Notes: generated by a model not told the origin, from the letters alone. Shown: positions 49,697-58,475, counted from the first letter of the stretch. The stretch: DNA of 64,000 bases from Nitrospirota bacterium (GCA_016212095.1 JACRHH010000014.1:1-64000); one strand, 5' to 3'. Numbers and translations: made by a program.

Positions 49697-50418
49697 AATA
49701 TCCCGGAATTACTGGGGCAGACATCGGATGCGATCATTTTCTCCAGCCTTGTCCAGTGCGCGCCGCGCCAGTACACCTTGCCGCATTCGCCGCATGTCGA
49801 AAAATCGCTGTAATACGCGTAGGTTTTGGGCGGAACCTTGTCGATAACGCTTTCCCTGCCGGTTCCTGAAATCCGCCCGTTACAGACCGGACACCGGGTT
49901 AACGGCGCAATGAAGCCGTCGGTTTCAACTCGCAGGGTGACTTCCCGAATCTGCTCGCCGGCAGAGCCGGAACGTATGAATATTCCGTGCGTCACCGCGC
50001 GCCGCATGAGAAGACGGCGGTCGCGCGTGAGGACTATGCGCCCCTCCAACGCGCCAATGGCCGCTATCCCGGCATCGTCAAGCGCCGGATTGAACAGGCA
50101 GTCGAGCCCCAGAAGGCGGAGCCTTCGCGCCAGCCTGCCAAGATGAACGTCGGCGATAAAACGCGGGGCGATCAGATATTTATCGCGCTGCGGACAGACA
50201 CGGATCATGTCGCCATCCACTGTCAGGCTCTCCATGTCAGCCATGCTGCCGTTAACAAATACCGAACCTGCCTCCGTATGCGGCACGCCAACAGATTCGA
50301 TGAGGTCTTTCAGCGAACGCGGCTCCGGGAAGGAGACCGTGAAATCACGGCCACGGCTGGGCGGCTTGAGAAAATCGTTCAGTTCATCGATAAAACAGAG
50401 GGTTACACTCTGGGCCAT
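49690..50418 (-). CDS. Mut7-C RNase-domain protein with ubiquitin-like N-terminus
   Basis: 242 residues. Residues 1-80 form a ThiS/MoaD-like ubiquitin fold (VFVNGSMADMESLTVDGDMI), the next part is a PIN-like Mut7-C domain (FIADVHLGRLARRLRLLGLD, RIVLTRDRRLLMRRA), and the C-terminal region carries two zinc pairs (CPVCNG, CGECGK). The family is thought to act as an RNase, but no substrate is known. It lies between korB and the serpin gene with gaps of 37 and 116 bases. Confidence 0.88.
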   Translation of the reverse strand: MAQSVTLCFIDELNDFLKPPSRGRDFTVSFPEPRSLKDLIESVGVPHTEAGSVFVNGSMADMESLTVDGDMIRVCPQRDKYLIAPRFIADVHLGRLARRLRLLGLDCLFNPALDDAGIAAIGALEGRIVLTRDRRLLMRRAVTHGIFIRSGSAGEQIREVTLRVETDGFIAPLTRCPVCNGRISGTGRESVIDKVPPKTYAYYSDFSTCGECGKVYWRGAHWTRLEKMIASDVCPSNSGIFL

Positions 50419-50455
50419 GATTAAAGCTTACCCAACCTTGCCGGCTTCGCCAAAA

Positions 50456-51307
50456 TCAAAAAAATTCCTGAAGCGTTCCCTCGATCCTCGATGAATCGAA
50501 CGCCTGATGCACGAGCGGCCCGGCTGCCAGCATCGGAACGCGCTCCTCGAAGGCCGGGCGGTTATTCCGGTATATGACGCCTATCGGGATACGGTCGCCC
50601 CATTCGAGCGACTTCGAAAACGCCGCCATGCGGTCTTCGGGATTATAATCGGGTTCGATATGGTAAACGCGCTTGCGATACCACTCGTATGTATTCACCT
50701 TGTTGAAGGTGACACAGGGCTGAAGGATGTCGATCAGCGCAAAGCCGGTGTGGTTCATCGCTTCTTTCATGACAACTTCGAGGTGCGCCGTATCGGCTGC
50801 GAAGCCCCGCGCCGCGAAGCCGCAGTCTAGCGCCACGGCAAGAGCCATCGGGTTGAACTGTCCGGAGATCACACCAAACGGGGCATTTTTGGCAACCGTG
50901 CCTTCGCCGGTTGTTGGAGACGGCTGCCCCTTGGTCAATCCGTAGATCTGGTTATCGTGGACGAAAAGCTTCACGTTTATGTTCCTGCGAATCGCGGCCA
51001 TGAGATGATTGCCGCCCTCGCCGTAACAGTCGCCGTCGCCGGTGGTGACGATCACAGGCATTGCATGGTTGGCAAGCCTGATGCCGGTTGCAACCGGCAA
51101 GGCTCTGCCATGCAGGCCGTTGAAAGTATTGCACCTGGTGTAGTGCGGCAGCTTTGCGGCCTGACCGATCCCTGAAACCACGGTGATCTGATGCGGTTCA
51201 AGCTGAAGCTCGACCATGACATCCTTGAACGCTTTCAGGATCGCAAAATTGCCGCACCCCGGACACCATGCCGGAGTCTGGCCCCTAAATGTTTCCAAGG
51301 TGACCAT
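50456..51307 (-). CDS. korB: 2-oxoacid:ferredoxin oxidoreductase, beta subunit
   Basis: 283 residues from the ATG at 51307. Holds thiamine pyrophosphate (GDGDCYGEGG, NIQIYG-type NQIYGLTKGQ) and iron-sulfur Cys residues (WCPGCGNF). With the alpha/gamma subunit it oxidises 2-oxoglutarate or another 2-oxoacid with CoA and reduces ferredoxin. An upstream in-frame start at 51319 is possible. It overlaps korA by 23 bases. KorAB is low-potential and oxygen-sensitive, in keeping with an anaerobe. The substrate is inferred from overall similarity only. Confidence 0.9.
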   Translation of the reverse strand: MVTLETFRGQTPAWCPGCGNFAILKAFKDVMVELQLEPHQITVVSGIGQAAKLPHYTRCNTFNGLHGRALPVATGIRLANHAMPVIVTTGDGDCYGEGGNHLMAAIRRNINVKLFVHDNQIYGLTKGQPSPTTGEGTVAKNAPFGVISGQFNPMALAVALDCGFAARGFAADTAHLEVVMKEAMNHTGFALIDILQPCVTFNKVNTYEWYRKRVYHIEPDYNPEDRMAAFSKSLEWGDRIPIGVIYRNNRPAFEERVPMLAAGPLVHQAFDSSRIEGTLQEFF

Positions 51308-53012
51308 TGATCTCTCCAATCAGCTCTTCAACCGTGAATGGCCTGCCATCATATCTGTGGATCAGGGCATCGAACTCAAAACCTGTTTCGGCGCGCAGCA
51401 ACCGGCTGAACTGGCCGGTGGCGTTGTGCTCCATGCATATGGAAAGCATTGCCTTCCGCAGAAATGCCGCGTAATCGAATGGCTCCAGATTCGGCAGGGG
51501 AAAAACCTCGCTGAAGTGGAGCATCGCAATGCTCGTTGACTTTGCCAGCTCATCGACGGCTTCCTTCATGACCCCATATGTCGAGCCCCATCCGGTCAGG
51601 ACAACACTCGCCTCTTGATCTCCGTATAGTTCCGGCGGCGCTATTTCAGCCTTTATGAGCGGACGTTTCATGAGGAGACGCTTTTCGACCATTCTGGTTC
51701 TTGTGGCGGCATCCTCGACAATATGCCCTTCCTCATCGTGTTCATCGCTGTCAACGACCACAACATGACCGGCGTCTCCCGGCACTGCAAGAGGAGAAAT
51801 TCCCGTCTCTGTGAACGCATGGCGCTTGTAGTCCGGCAGTTTTTTGAAGGCATCGCCCCGCAAGCGGTAATCGATGTTTCGCACCCGGCCCAAATCGAAG
51901 CTGTCGAATGTCCATTGCGAATCGGCGAGATAAGTGTCGAAGAGAATGAAGACAGGAATCTGGTATTTCTCCGCGATATCAAAGGCCTTGTTCGTGAGAT
52001 AAAATGCCTCGCCCGGAGAACCGGGAGCAAAAATGACGCGGGGAAACTCGCCATGCCCGGCAGAAATGAGGAAAGCAAGATCGCCCTGCTCGGTTCGCGT
52101 GGGAAAGCCGGTTGCCGGGCCGGGCCGTTGTCCCATGGCGATTACAACCGGCGTCTCGGTCATGCCGGCAAGCGAAAGCCCCTCCACCATCAGCGCAAAG
52201 CCGCCGCCGGATGTGCCGGTCATTGCGCGAACACCCGCGTATGACGCGCCCAATGCCATGTTGATAGCGGCAATCTCATCCTCGGCCTGCTCGACGACAA
52301 CGCCGTATTCATTCTCCTTCGACGCAAGAAAGTTCATGATGCCGGTGGACGGCGTCATGGGATAGGCCGAATAGAACCTGCATCCCGATGCAAGCGCGCC
52401 AAGCGCAATTGATTCAACTCCGCCAATCAGCATCCGCTTTTCAACTTCATTCACGGCAGCGGCAAAGGCGCACCTGTCGCAATGCTGTTTCGCGTATTGG
52501 TGCCCTGCATTGGCGGCGATTTTGTTGGCTTGAACAACATCATCGCCCTTATGCCTGAACGTGCCTGCGATAAGTTCCATCAAATGGCCTGATTCCATGC
52601 CAAGCATTCCAAGCACCGCGCCGGTTGCAACCGTATTCGCCATGATCTTGTCGCCGCCATGCTCAAAAGCCAGCTTTTCAAAGGGGATGTCAAGAAAGGC
52701 TGCGCCTTCGCCATTGAACCTGAGCGCCGAAGCGTCATGGATAATCATGCCGTTCGTCGTAAGTTCATGCTCATGGCGGTTGATGCTTTCGCGGTCGAGC
52801 GCCACAATAATATCGATCCTGTTCCGTGAAGCGGAAATGGGCTTGTTCGAAAGCCTTATCTGGTAGAAATTATGCCCGCCACGGATGCGTGACTCATAAT
52901 CCTGGTGCGAAAAAACGTGGTAACCGGAACGGACAAATACTCGGCACAGGGCATCGCCGATGGTCTGGATACCCTGTCCCGCTTCACCGCCGATCTTGAT
53001 GGAGTAATCCAT
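51285..53012 (-). CDS. korA: 2-oxoacid:ferredoxin oxidoreductase, fused gamma-alpha subunit
   Basis: 575 residues. Residues 1-185 are the gamma domain (GGEAGQGIQTIGDAL, QDYESRIRGGHNFYQIR), the rest the alpha domain (YPMTPSTGIMNFLA, VVEQAEDEIAAINMALGAS, GTSGGGFALM, FPTRTEQGDLAF). The fused form is usual in KorA. It binds the 2-oxoacid and pairs with KorB for ferredoxin reduction. The gene begins 45 bases after the selenoprotein candidate on the same strand, so they may share a transcript. Confidence 0.92.
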   Translation of the reverse strand: MDYSIKIGGEAGQGIQTIGDALCRVFVRSGYHVFSHQDYESRIRGGHNFYQIRLSNKPISASRNRIDIIVALDRESINRHEHELTTNGMIIHDASALRFNGEGAAFLDIPFEKLAFEHGGDKIMANTVATGAVLGMLGMESGHLMELIAGTFRHKGDDVVQANKIAANAGHQYAKQHCDRCAFAAAVNEVEKRMLIGGVESIALGALASGCRFYSAYPMTPSTGIMNFLASKENEYGVVVEQAEDEIAAINMALGASYAGVRAMTGTSGGGFALMVEGLSLAGMTETPVVIAMGQRPGPATGFPTRTEQGDLAFLISAGHGEFPRVIFAPGSPGEAFYLTNKAFDIAEKYQIPVFILFDTYLADSQWTFDSFDLGRVRNIDYRLRGDAFKKLPDYKRHAFTETGISPLAVPGDAGHVVVVDSDEHDEEGHIVEDAATRTRMVEKRLLMKRPLIKAEIAPPELYGDQEASVVLTGWGSTYGVMKEAVDELAKSTSIAMLHFSEVFPLPNLEPFDYAAFLRKAMLSICMEHNATGQFSRLLRAETGFEFDALIHRYDGRPFTVEELIGEINGHLGNI

Positions 53013-53057
53013 TACGCCCTCTCATGGTACGGATCCGGCCAGTAATTCCGGACAATG

Positions 53058-53627
53058 TCAAAGAAGCCTGTATGGGTAGGCCCGTTTAGTCCATAGGCTC
53101 TGTGGATACTCTTTTAGCAGTCGTTCGTAGGCTTCCTTGAGTGGCAACGCGTTGTGCGTGTTCTTGTAGCGGCTTACGCCTGCAAGAAAGACTGACTCCG
53201 GGGCCGAATCAGTTCCGGCGTGTTTCGCCAAAATAGTTTCAAAAGAATTGATAGCTTCCTCGAATTCGTTTGCGTCGTAATGCATTTTGCCGATGCCAAG
53301 CAATATTGAAGCGATCAACTCGTCAGCTTCCATGAAACCTACCGTCCGATGATGCTCCTTGCCGTTTTTGTCGAGAACCAGCAGGGCCGGTGTCCAGCTT
53401 ATGCCGAAATCTTTAGAAAGCGGCTGCTCATTGGAACCGACACGCAAAGGTATGACCTGCTTGTTGATGAATTCGCTGACAGCTTCATTTGGATACGTAA
53501 CTGCATCCATCTGTTGGCAGCCAATTCACTGAGGGTTGAAGAAATCCAGAAAAATCGCCTTATTCTCCGACGTTGCCCTGCTGATGGCTTGCCCGAACAC
53601 CGTTTCCCACTGAATTTTCATTGACAT
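53058..53627 (-). CDS. thioredoxin-fold protein with probable selenocysteine (UxxC)
   Basis: 189 residues if UGA at 53528-53526 is read as selenocysteine (U34). The start ATG at 53627 has AAGGAG nine bases upstream. Residues 1-110 are thioredoxin-like: KAIFLDFFNPQ-U-IGCQQMD, then the cis-Pro block SWTPALLVLDKNGKEHHRTVG. The UGA stands exactly where the first Cys of CxxC belongs. Residues 115-189 form one or two TPR-like helices. No signal peptide is seen. It lies between tRNA-Phe and korA. A nonsense mutation is the alternative, but the frame and site favour selenocysteine. Confidence 0.82.
53498..53523 (-). promoter_or_regulatory. possible bacterial SECIS hairpin
   Basis: Just after the UGA, TGGCTGC and GCAGTTA (minus strand) can pair, with an inner CCA/TGG pair closing an ACAGA loop that contains the G expected at the tip of SECIS elements. 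The spacing to the UGA is about 15 bases, at the short end of known cases. The fold was drawn by hand. Confidence 0.4.
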
Positions 53628-53800
53628 GGCGCAATCTCCTTCAGGTTTCAAACTTAGCTTCGAAGCAGAATCAGGAACATGATTCATGCCAGTTTCCAGT
53701 ATCTTCCGATTGACTTCAGGAAGCAAGAATATTTTGAAGTTTTGCCGAACGGCAAACGGTTTGGAGTAAAGAGACATTACGCAATGCCAAGCGCAAAATA

Positions 53801-53831
53801 AAAAAATGGCTACGCCTGTTGGCGTAGCCAC
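53801..53831 (-). terminator. terminator of tRNA-Phe
   Basis: Ten-base perfect arms (TGGCTACGCC / GGCGTAGCCA) round four bases, followed on the minus strand by TTTTTTTATTTT. A textbook intrinsic terminator 11 bases past the tRNA. Confidence 0.92.
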
Positions 53832-53841
53832 TTGATTTTCA

Positions 53842-53917
<76 letters not shown>

Positions 53918-53939
53918 GCTGTCGTTTAGCAAGCTTTGG

Positions 53940-53969
53940 ATATTACCCAAAAGCGTTGAAGACTGTCAA
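53940..53969 (-). promoter_or_regulatory. tRNA-Phe promoter
   Basis: Leftward: consensus -35 TTGACA (53969-53964), 18-base spacer, -10 TAATAT (53945-53940); the start falls about 15 bases before the mature tRNA. The -35 box lies just past the coaD stop. Confidence 0.75.
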
Positions 53970-53982
53970 GCCGAACCGGTTG

Positions 53983-54468
53983 CTATTTTATCGCCAGTTT
54001 AGCCAGAAGCGCGGCATTCACCGGCCCGGAGACGAGGCCGTCGATTCGCCCGCCGAACGAGGCCACCTCCTTGATTATGGTGGAGGTGATGTATGAATAC
54101 TCCTCGCTCGGCATCATGAAGACGGTTTCCACCTCCGTGTTCAGCCTGCGGTTCATGAGAGCCATCTGAAGCTCATACTCGAAGTCGGACACGGCGCGAA
54201 GGCCGCGCACAATCGCCACGCCTCCGGCGCGGCTTACATATTCCACAAGCAGGCCGTCGAACGCCTCGGCGGTGACGCCCTTCAGATGACTGGTTGAATG
54301 GCGGATCAGGTCGAGCCGCTCATCGAGCGTGAACAAGGGCTTTTTCTTCGGGTTCGGCGCGGCTGCCACTATCACCCGGTCGAATATGCGAAGGCTTCGC
54401 TCAACCAGATCGATATGCCCGTTGGTTATAGGGTCGAAAGTGCCCGGCACTATCGCGATTCGTTTCAT
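53983..54468 (-). CDS. coaD: phosphopantetheine adenylyltransferase
   Basis: 161 residues. Adds AMP from ATP to 4'-phosphopantetheine, the step before coenzyme A. VPGTFDPITNGHIDLVERS carries the HxGH-type nucleotidyl motif (here NGHID), VRGLRAVSDFEYELQMALMN binds substrate, and EEYSYITSTIIKEVASFGG is the second signature. It overlaps rsmD by four bases, as in many bacteria. Confidence 0.97.
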   Translation of the reverse strand: MKRIAIVPGTFDPITNGHIDLVERSLRIFDRVIVAAAPNPKKKPLFTLDERLDLIRHSTSHLKGVTAEAFDGLLVEYVSRAGGVAIVRGLRAVSDFEYELQMALMNRRLNTEVETVFMMPSEEYSYITSTIIKEVASFGGRIDGLVSGPVNAALLAKLAIK

Positions 54469-55046
54469 GGTTCTCCACCATCTTCCATATTATATGCGCC
54501 GGCTTCCGGTCTGAAGAATACGCTGAGCATCGTGTCGCCGTATCTGTAGCGCCGCCCGGCATTGAATCCGTCCAGGGTTTCAGCCGGAACGGCATTGGAA
54601 AGATGCTCAAGAACAAGAATACCGCCGGGGGCCACGGTATCGCAAGCCAAAATGACCGGCAGCACTTCGGGCATGTCGGATGTACGGTACGGCGGATCGA
54701 CGAAAACAATATCGAAGCCCCTTGCATCCGGTCTCGCAAGATATTTTGAGGCAGACATCTTCATGACAGACGCCCTGCCGCTCCAGCCGAGCTCGCGCGC
54801 AAATCGCTCCACCGCCTCGGCCCTTGCGCGGTTTTCCTCAACAAACACAACATGTTCCGCGCCGCGGCTCAGCGCTTCAAGACCCACCGCGCCGCTTCCG
54901 GCAAACAGGTCGAGGAATGTCGCGCCTTCCACGCGCCCCTGAAGTATGTTGAAAATCGACTCGCGCACCCGCGACGCCGTGGGGCGGACATCGCCAACCG
55001 GAGATTTCAGCCTTCGCCCCTTCGCCAAACCGCCGACTATACGCAT
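54465..55046 (-). CDS. rsmD: 16S rRNA (guanine966-N2)-methyltransferase
   Basis: 193 residues from the ATG at 55046 (AGGATCA upstream). MRIVGGLAKGRRLKSP start, SAM loop FLDLFAGSGAVGLEALSRGA, FVEENRARAEAVERFA, and the catalytic DPPY in IVFVDPPYRT. Methylates G966 in the 30S subunit. The coaD-rsmD pair is classical. The frame runs open upstream but the start matches the family. Confidence 0.95.
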   Translation of the reverse strand: MRIVGGLAKGRRLKSPVGDVRPTASRVRESIFNILQGRVEGATFLDLFAGSGAVGLEALSRGAEHVVFVEENRARAEAVERFARELGWSGRASVMKMSASKYLARPDARGFDIVFVDPPYRTSDMPEVLPVILACDTVAPGGILVLEHLSNAVPAETLDGFNAGRRYRYGDTMLSVFFRPEAGAYNMEDGGEP

Positions 55047-55082
55047 TGATCCTGCCGATGATTTTCTTTTCGACGCATGTTT

Positions 55083-55088
55083 TATAAT
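55083..55088 (+). promoter_or_regulatory. -10 box of engB
   Basis: TATAAT 28 bases before the engB ATG, in the 70-base gap divergent from rsmD. No certain -35 box. Confidence 0.45.
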
Positions 55089-55116
55089 ACACGACCGACA
55101 TTTGATTGGACTTAAA

Positions 55117-55737
55117 ATGAGAATAAACTCTGTTGAATTCGTTACAAGCGCCGACCGCATGACCGGCTGCCCTCCGGCCACGCTGCCGGAGATCGCGTTT
55201 GCAGGCAGATCTAACGTCGGCAAATCGTCGATTATAAACAGCCTGCTCAAGCGCAAGGACACCGCCAAGGTCAGTTCCACGCCAGGCAAAACACGCCTGA
55301 TAAATTTCTTCCGCGTAAACAATTCGTTTCATCTTGTCGATCTTCCGGGCTACGGACACGCACGGGTATCGGCGGCGGAAAAGAAACGATGGGGAGTCTT
55401 CATTGAGGACTACCTTACGAAACGGGAAACCCTTCGCGTGGTTGTCCTGCTCCGGGACATCTCAATTCCGCCGGTTGCCAGCGACACCGACATGGCCGAC
55501 TGGATGATCGCAAGCGGAATTCCATTCATCGAGGTTTTGACAAAGGCGGACAAGGCCGGGCAGGGCGAAATTGCCAGGCGCGTTAACGCCGCCCGCGAAA
55601 CCATTCCCGCCGACGGAGCGGTTCTGGTTGTCTCCTCGAAAACCGGGCTGGGCATCGACAAGCTGTGGAAGGAAATGTCGGGCCGACTGCTTGCGTCAGA
55701 CACGGTTAATCATTCGGAGATTGTTCATCGTGGGTGA
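55117..55737 (+). CDS. engB: ribosome-biogenesis GTP-binding protein EngB/YsxC
   Basis: 206 residues from the ATG at 55117. G1 AGRSNVGKSS, G2 STPGKT, G3 VDLPGYG, G4 TKAD and G5 SSK are all in place. It assists 50S assembly. The N-terminal INSVEFVTSADRMTGCPP is typical. The frame is open far upstream but no site is there. The next gene starts inside its last codons. Confidence 0.96.
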   Translation: MRINSVEFVTSADRMTGCPPATLPEIAFAGRSNVGKSSIINSLLKRKDTAKVSSTPGKTRLINFFRVNNSFHLVDLPGYGHARVSAAEKKRWGVFIEDYLTKRETLRVVVLLRDISIPPVASDTDMADWMIASGIPFIEVLTKADKAGQGEIARRVNAARETIPADGAVLVVSSKTGLGIDKLWKEMSGRLLASDTVNHSEIVHRG

Positions 55738-55990
55738 CGCAAACAGGATAGGCATCATCGCCGCCATCGCGCTGTTCGCGCTTATCGTAAACCTGCCTTT
55801 TGGCTACCTTCGCACAAAAACCCGCAAGTTTTCGTTGCAATGGTTTCTCTGTGTTCACATGCCGATCCCCCTGATAGTGGTGCTAAGGCTGTCAACCGGA
55901 GTGAGCTACAAGGCCATTCCGGTTTTCCTGATAGCCTCGATAACCGGACAGGTTTTCGGCGGACGCATCAAACGCAACACTCTCAAATAG
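55730..55990 (+). CDS. small membrane protein of unknown function
   Basis: 86 residues from a GTG that overlaps the engB stop by eight bases, with GGAG ten bases upstream. Two or three membrane segments: RIGIIAAIALFALIVNLPF, MPIPLIVVLRLSTGV and AIPVFLIASITGQVFGG, with a basic loop YLRTKTRKF between the first two. I do not recognise a named family; the coupling to engB suggests it is a real, co-expressed gene. Confidence 0.7.
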   Translation: MGDANRIGIIAAIALFALIVNLPFGYLRTKTRKFSLQWFLCVHMPIPLIVVLRLSTGVSYKAIPVFLIASITGQVFGGRIKRNTLK

Positions 55991-56011
55991 CGTGACGGAC
56001 TTGCTGATCCG

Positions 56012-57127
56012 ATGAAAGCCTGTGTTCTGATCGAGCCCGGCAGGCTTGAATGCCGGGACATTGAAAAGCCGATGCCCGGCGCTGGCGAGGCGCTTGTGCG
56101 CGTGCGGGCGGCGCTCACCTGCGGAACCGACCTGAAGACCTTCCGGCGCGGCCATCCGATGATTCCGCTTCCAGCGGTTTTAGGGCACGAGTATTCGGGA
56201 GTTATTGAAGCTGTCGGCCCCGGCGTGGACGGATTCAAGCCGGGCCATGCGGTAATGGGCGTTCACAGCGGGCCATGCGGCCAATGCTTTTTCTGCGCCA
56301 GAAACCAGCCGCAGCTCTGCGAAACGATCATGGATTCCAAGGCATTGGGATCGTTCGCCGAATTCATGCTGCTGCCGGAAGTTGTGGTGAAAAACAACCT
56401 GTTCCACAAGCCGGACAGCGTTTCCTTCGAACACGCCGCCTTACTGGAACCGCTGGCCTGCGCCGTTCATGGCGTCCGTTCGGCCATGAACGGCGATGGT
56501 AAAATCCCTGCAGTTCATGGCGTCCGTTCGGCCATGAACGGCGTTGGCACAACCACCGCAGTGCATGGCGTAAAATCGGCAAGATCGGCACTGGAAAAAG
56601 TTCTGGTTATCGGAGCCGGGCCGATCGGGCTTCTGCATCTTGTTCTGCTCAAACGCATGGGAGCAAGAGTGATTGTTTCCGGCAGGGGAAAGAAGCGGCT
56701 CGATGCGGCGCTGGAATGCGGCGCGGATCATGTTATAGACGCGGCAGTGTCCGACGTGAGGCGCGAGGCGCTTGCGCTTACCAACGAGCGCGGAGCCGAC
56801 GCCGTGATCGAATGCACCGGGCGGCCCGAAGTGTGGGAGGAATCTGTCTGGCTTGCGCGGCGCGGCGGAACGGTTGTCCTGTTCGGCGGATGCCCGGCTG
56901 GAACGCGCGTGGGTTTTGATGCCGGGCGGATTCACTACGACGAGATCACGCTGAAGGGCGTGTTTCATTTCAGCCCCGGCGACGTGCGGGAGGCCCGCGA
57001 CATAATTATTGACGGCGGCATTCCGTTTGGCGCGTTCATTAGCGGCGAGTACCCACTGTCGGAGCTGAGCATTGCGCTTGAGCGGCTGCTGCGCGGAGAC
57101 GGGGTGAAATTTTGCATAAAGCCATGA
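56012..57127 (+). CDS. zinc-type alcohol dehydrogenase-like protein with repeat insertion
   Basis: 371 residues, MDR superfamily. Catalytic zinc ligands in CGTD and GHEYSGV; the structural zinc lobe CGQCFFCARNQPQLC; Rossmann loop VLVIGAGPIGLL; the NAD-binding fold continues to the end. Between EPLACAVHG and the Rossmann domain lie two extra 16-residue units (AVHGVRSAMNG repeated), encoded by 48-base repeats with a perfect palindrome. Likely a polyol/sorbitol-type dehydrogenase; the substrate is unknown. Its stop overlaps the next start (ATGA), so the two dehydrogenases are a pair. Confidence 0.88.
   Translation: MKACVLIEPGRLECRDIEKPMPGAGEALVRVRAALTCGTDLKTFRRGHPMIPLPAVLGHEYSGVIEAVGPGVDGFKPGHAVMGVHSGPCGQCFFCARNQPQLCETIMDSKALGSFAEFMLLPEVVVKNNLFHKPDSVSFEHAALLEPLACAVHGVRSAMNGDGKIPAVHGVRSAMNGVGTTTAVHGVKSARSALEKVLVIGAGPIGLLHLVLLKRMGARVIVSGRGKKRLDAALECGADHVIDAAVSDVRREALALTNERGADAVIECTGRPEVWEESVWLARRGGTVVLFGGCPAGTRVGFDAGRIHYDEITLKGVFHFSPGDVREARDIIIDGGIPFGAFISGEYPLSELSIALERLLRGDGVKFCIKP
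56465..56580. repeat. 48-base palindromic repeat expansion inside the dehydrogenase gene
   Basis: Units start at 56465, 56513 and 56561 (third partial). The first two hold the palindrome GTTCATGGC-9-GCCATGAAC (56465-56491 and 56513-56539), identical in both. The third (GTGCATGGCGT) seems to be the original gene sequence. The length keeps the frame open. Confidence 0.85.
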
Positions 57128-58167
57128 CAATTCCCGACTCCATGAAAGCGGCCGTCCTTTACAGCTTCAGCGATATTCGCATCGAGGACGTGCCGGTTCC
57201 GGCCATCGGCCCAGGTGAGGCGCTGGTTCGGGTGCGCGCGAGCGGCATATGCTCCGGCGATGTGATGCCTTGGTATATCGAGAAAAAAGCCCCGCTTGTG
57301 CTCGGACACGAACCGGCGGGCGAGATCGTGGCCGTTGGCGAAGGCGTGCATGGATTCGCGACCGGCAACCGCGTCTTCGTTCACCACCACGCGCCGTGCA
57401 TGAAATGCTCGTACTGCCGCAAGGGCGACCATGTTCAGTGCGAAACATGGCGGAATTCAAGAATTGATCCCGGCGGCATCGCCGAATACATGCGGGTTCC
57501 GGCTGTAAACCTGATGCACGACACGTTGCATCTGCCTGCGTCGGTAAGCTTCAATGAGGCTGTCTTCGTCGAACCTCTGGCCTGCGTCGTGAAGGGGCTC
57601 CGGCGCATCAGGATTCGTCCCGGCGACACGGCGCTGGTGATCGGCATGGGAGTTATGGGACAGCTTCATATTCCGGCGCTTGCATCAATGGGTGTGACAC
57701 GAATTATTGCAGCCGACAAGGTTCCGTTCAGGCTGCGGAAGGCGCTTGAACTTGGAGCCGATGACGTCATCGACGTAAGTCGCATAAATATTTTTGACAG
57801 GCTGTCAGAGATCACAACAGGCAAAATGGCCGATCTGGTTATTGTCGGCCCGGCAAGCGCCGCCGCGATGGAAACCGGCCTGTCTTGCGTAGCGCCCGGC
57901 GGCACGGTGCTTTTCTTCTCTCCGGCGGTTCCCGGCGAAAAGCTGGCTATCGACCCGAATGCGCTTTATTTCAGGGACATTTCCGTGGTCACGAGTTATT
58001 CCTGCGGCCCGGAGGATACACGCCGCTCGCTTGAGCTCATCCGGTCAAAGGCAGTTCCGGTGGAATCCCTGATCACCCACGTTTTCCCAATCGAGCGCAC
58101 TGCCGAGGCTTACCGCCTTACAGCCTCCGGAGGCGATTCGCTTAAAACTGTAATCACCTTCGGCTGA
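57124..58167 (+). CDS. zinc-type alcohol dehydrogenase-like protein
   Basis: 347 residues from the ATG at 57124 (overlapping the previous stop). Zinc ligands in CSGD and LGHEPAGEIV; structural lobe CMKCSYCRKGDHVQC; GDTALVIGMGVMGQLHI is the NAD loop. Paralogue of the gene before it, about the same length without the repeat insert. The pair may act on two steps of one sugar or alcohol, or form a heteromer. The substrate is unknown. Confidence 0.9.
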   Translation: MTIPDSMKAAVLYSFSDIRIEDVPVPAIGPGEALVRVRASGICSGDVMPWYIEKKAPLVLGHEPAGEIVAVGEGVHGFATGNRVFVHHHAPCMKCSYCRKGDHVQCETWRNSRIDPGGIAEYMRVPAVNLMHDTLHLPASVSFNEAVFVEPLACVVKGLRRIRIRPGDTALVIGMGVMGQLHIPALASMGVTRIIAADKVPFRLRKALELGADDVIDVSRINIFDRLSEITTGKMADLVIVGPASAAAMETGLSCVAPGGTVLFFSPAVPGEKLAIDPNALYFRDISVVTSYSCGPEDTRRSLELIRSKAVPVESLITHVFPIERTAEAYRLTASGGDSLKTVITFG

Positions 58168-58475
58168 GCACCGTCAATGTCGGATACTTGACACGGTGCG
58201 TCAAAATATCAATTGAAACACCACACTTAAAATTACTACTATAGACGTTGTCGTTGTTGCCAAAATTAATAATATCCGGCAGTTCAGCCGAAATGTAAAT
58301 GACGCATCGACATGCGGCGAACCGAAAACAGCGGTAGTGTTGGGTAGTGGGAGAGAACGAGAAACTAAACAAGGAATTGTCCGGCGGGGCGGGGGTGTCG
58401 TGCGACTGGAGTCCGCCTGACACAACCGACAGGCTCGGCCATGCGGAAGATTGCGCTAACAAGACAAGCGTGGTT
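58168..58475. other. intergenic region before the cupin gene
   Basis: About 300 bases. It is AT-rich from 58200 to 58300 and has no clear hairpin plus T-run behind the dehydrogenase. A longer cupin frame opens at GTG 58347, but those 43 codons (ending KTSVV) do not look like the family, so they are left out. No certain promoter could be placed. Confidence 0.4.

Noticed and set aside
53058-53510. Thioredoxin-like protein starting at ATG 53510, after the TGA
   Set aside because: No ribosome site and it would lack the first beta strand and the redox motif; the longer selenocysteine frame explains both halves.
58347-58475. 43-codon N-terminal extension of the cupin
   Set aside because: Polar, low similarity to the family start and no convincing ribosome site at GTG 58347; left as uncertain upstream sequence.
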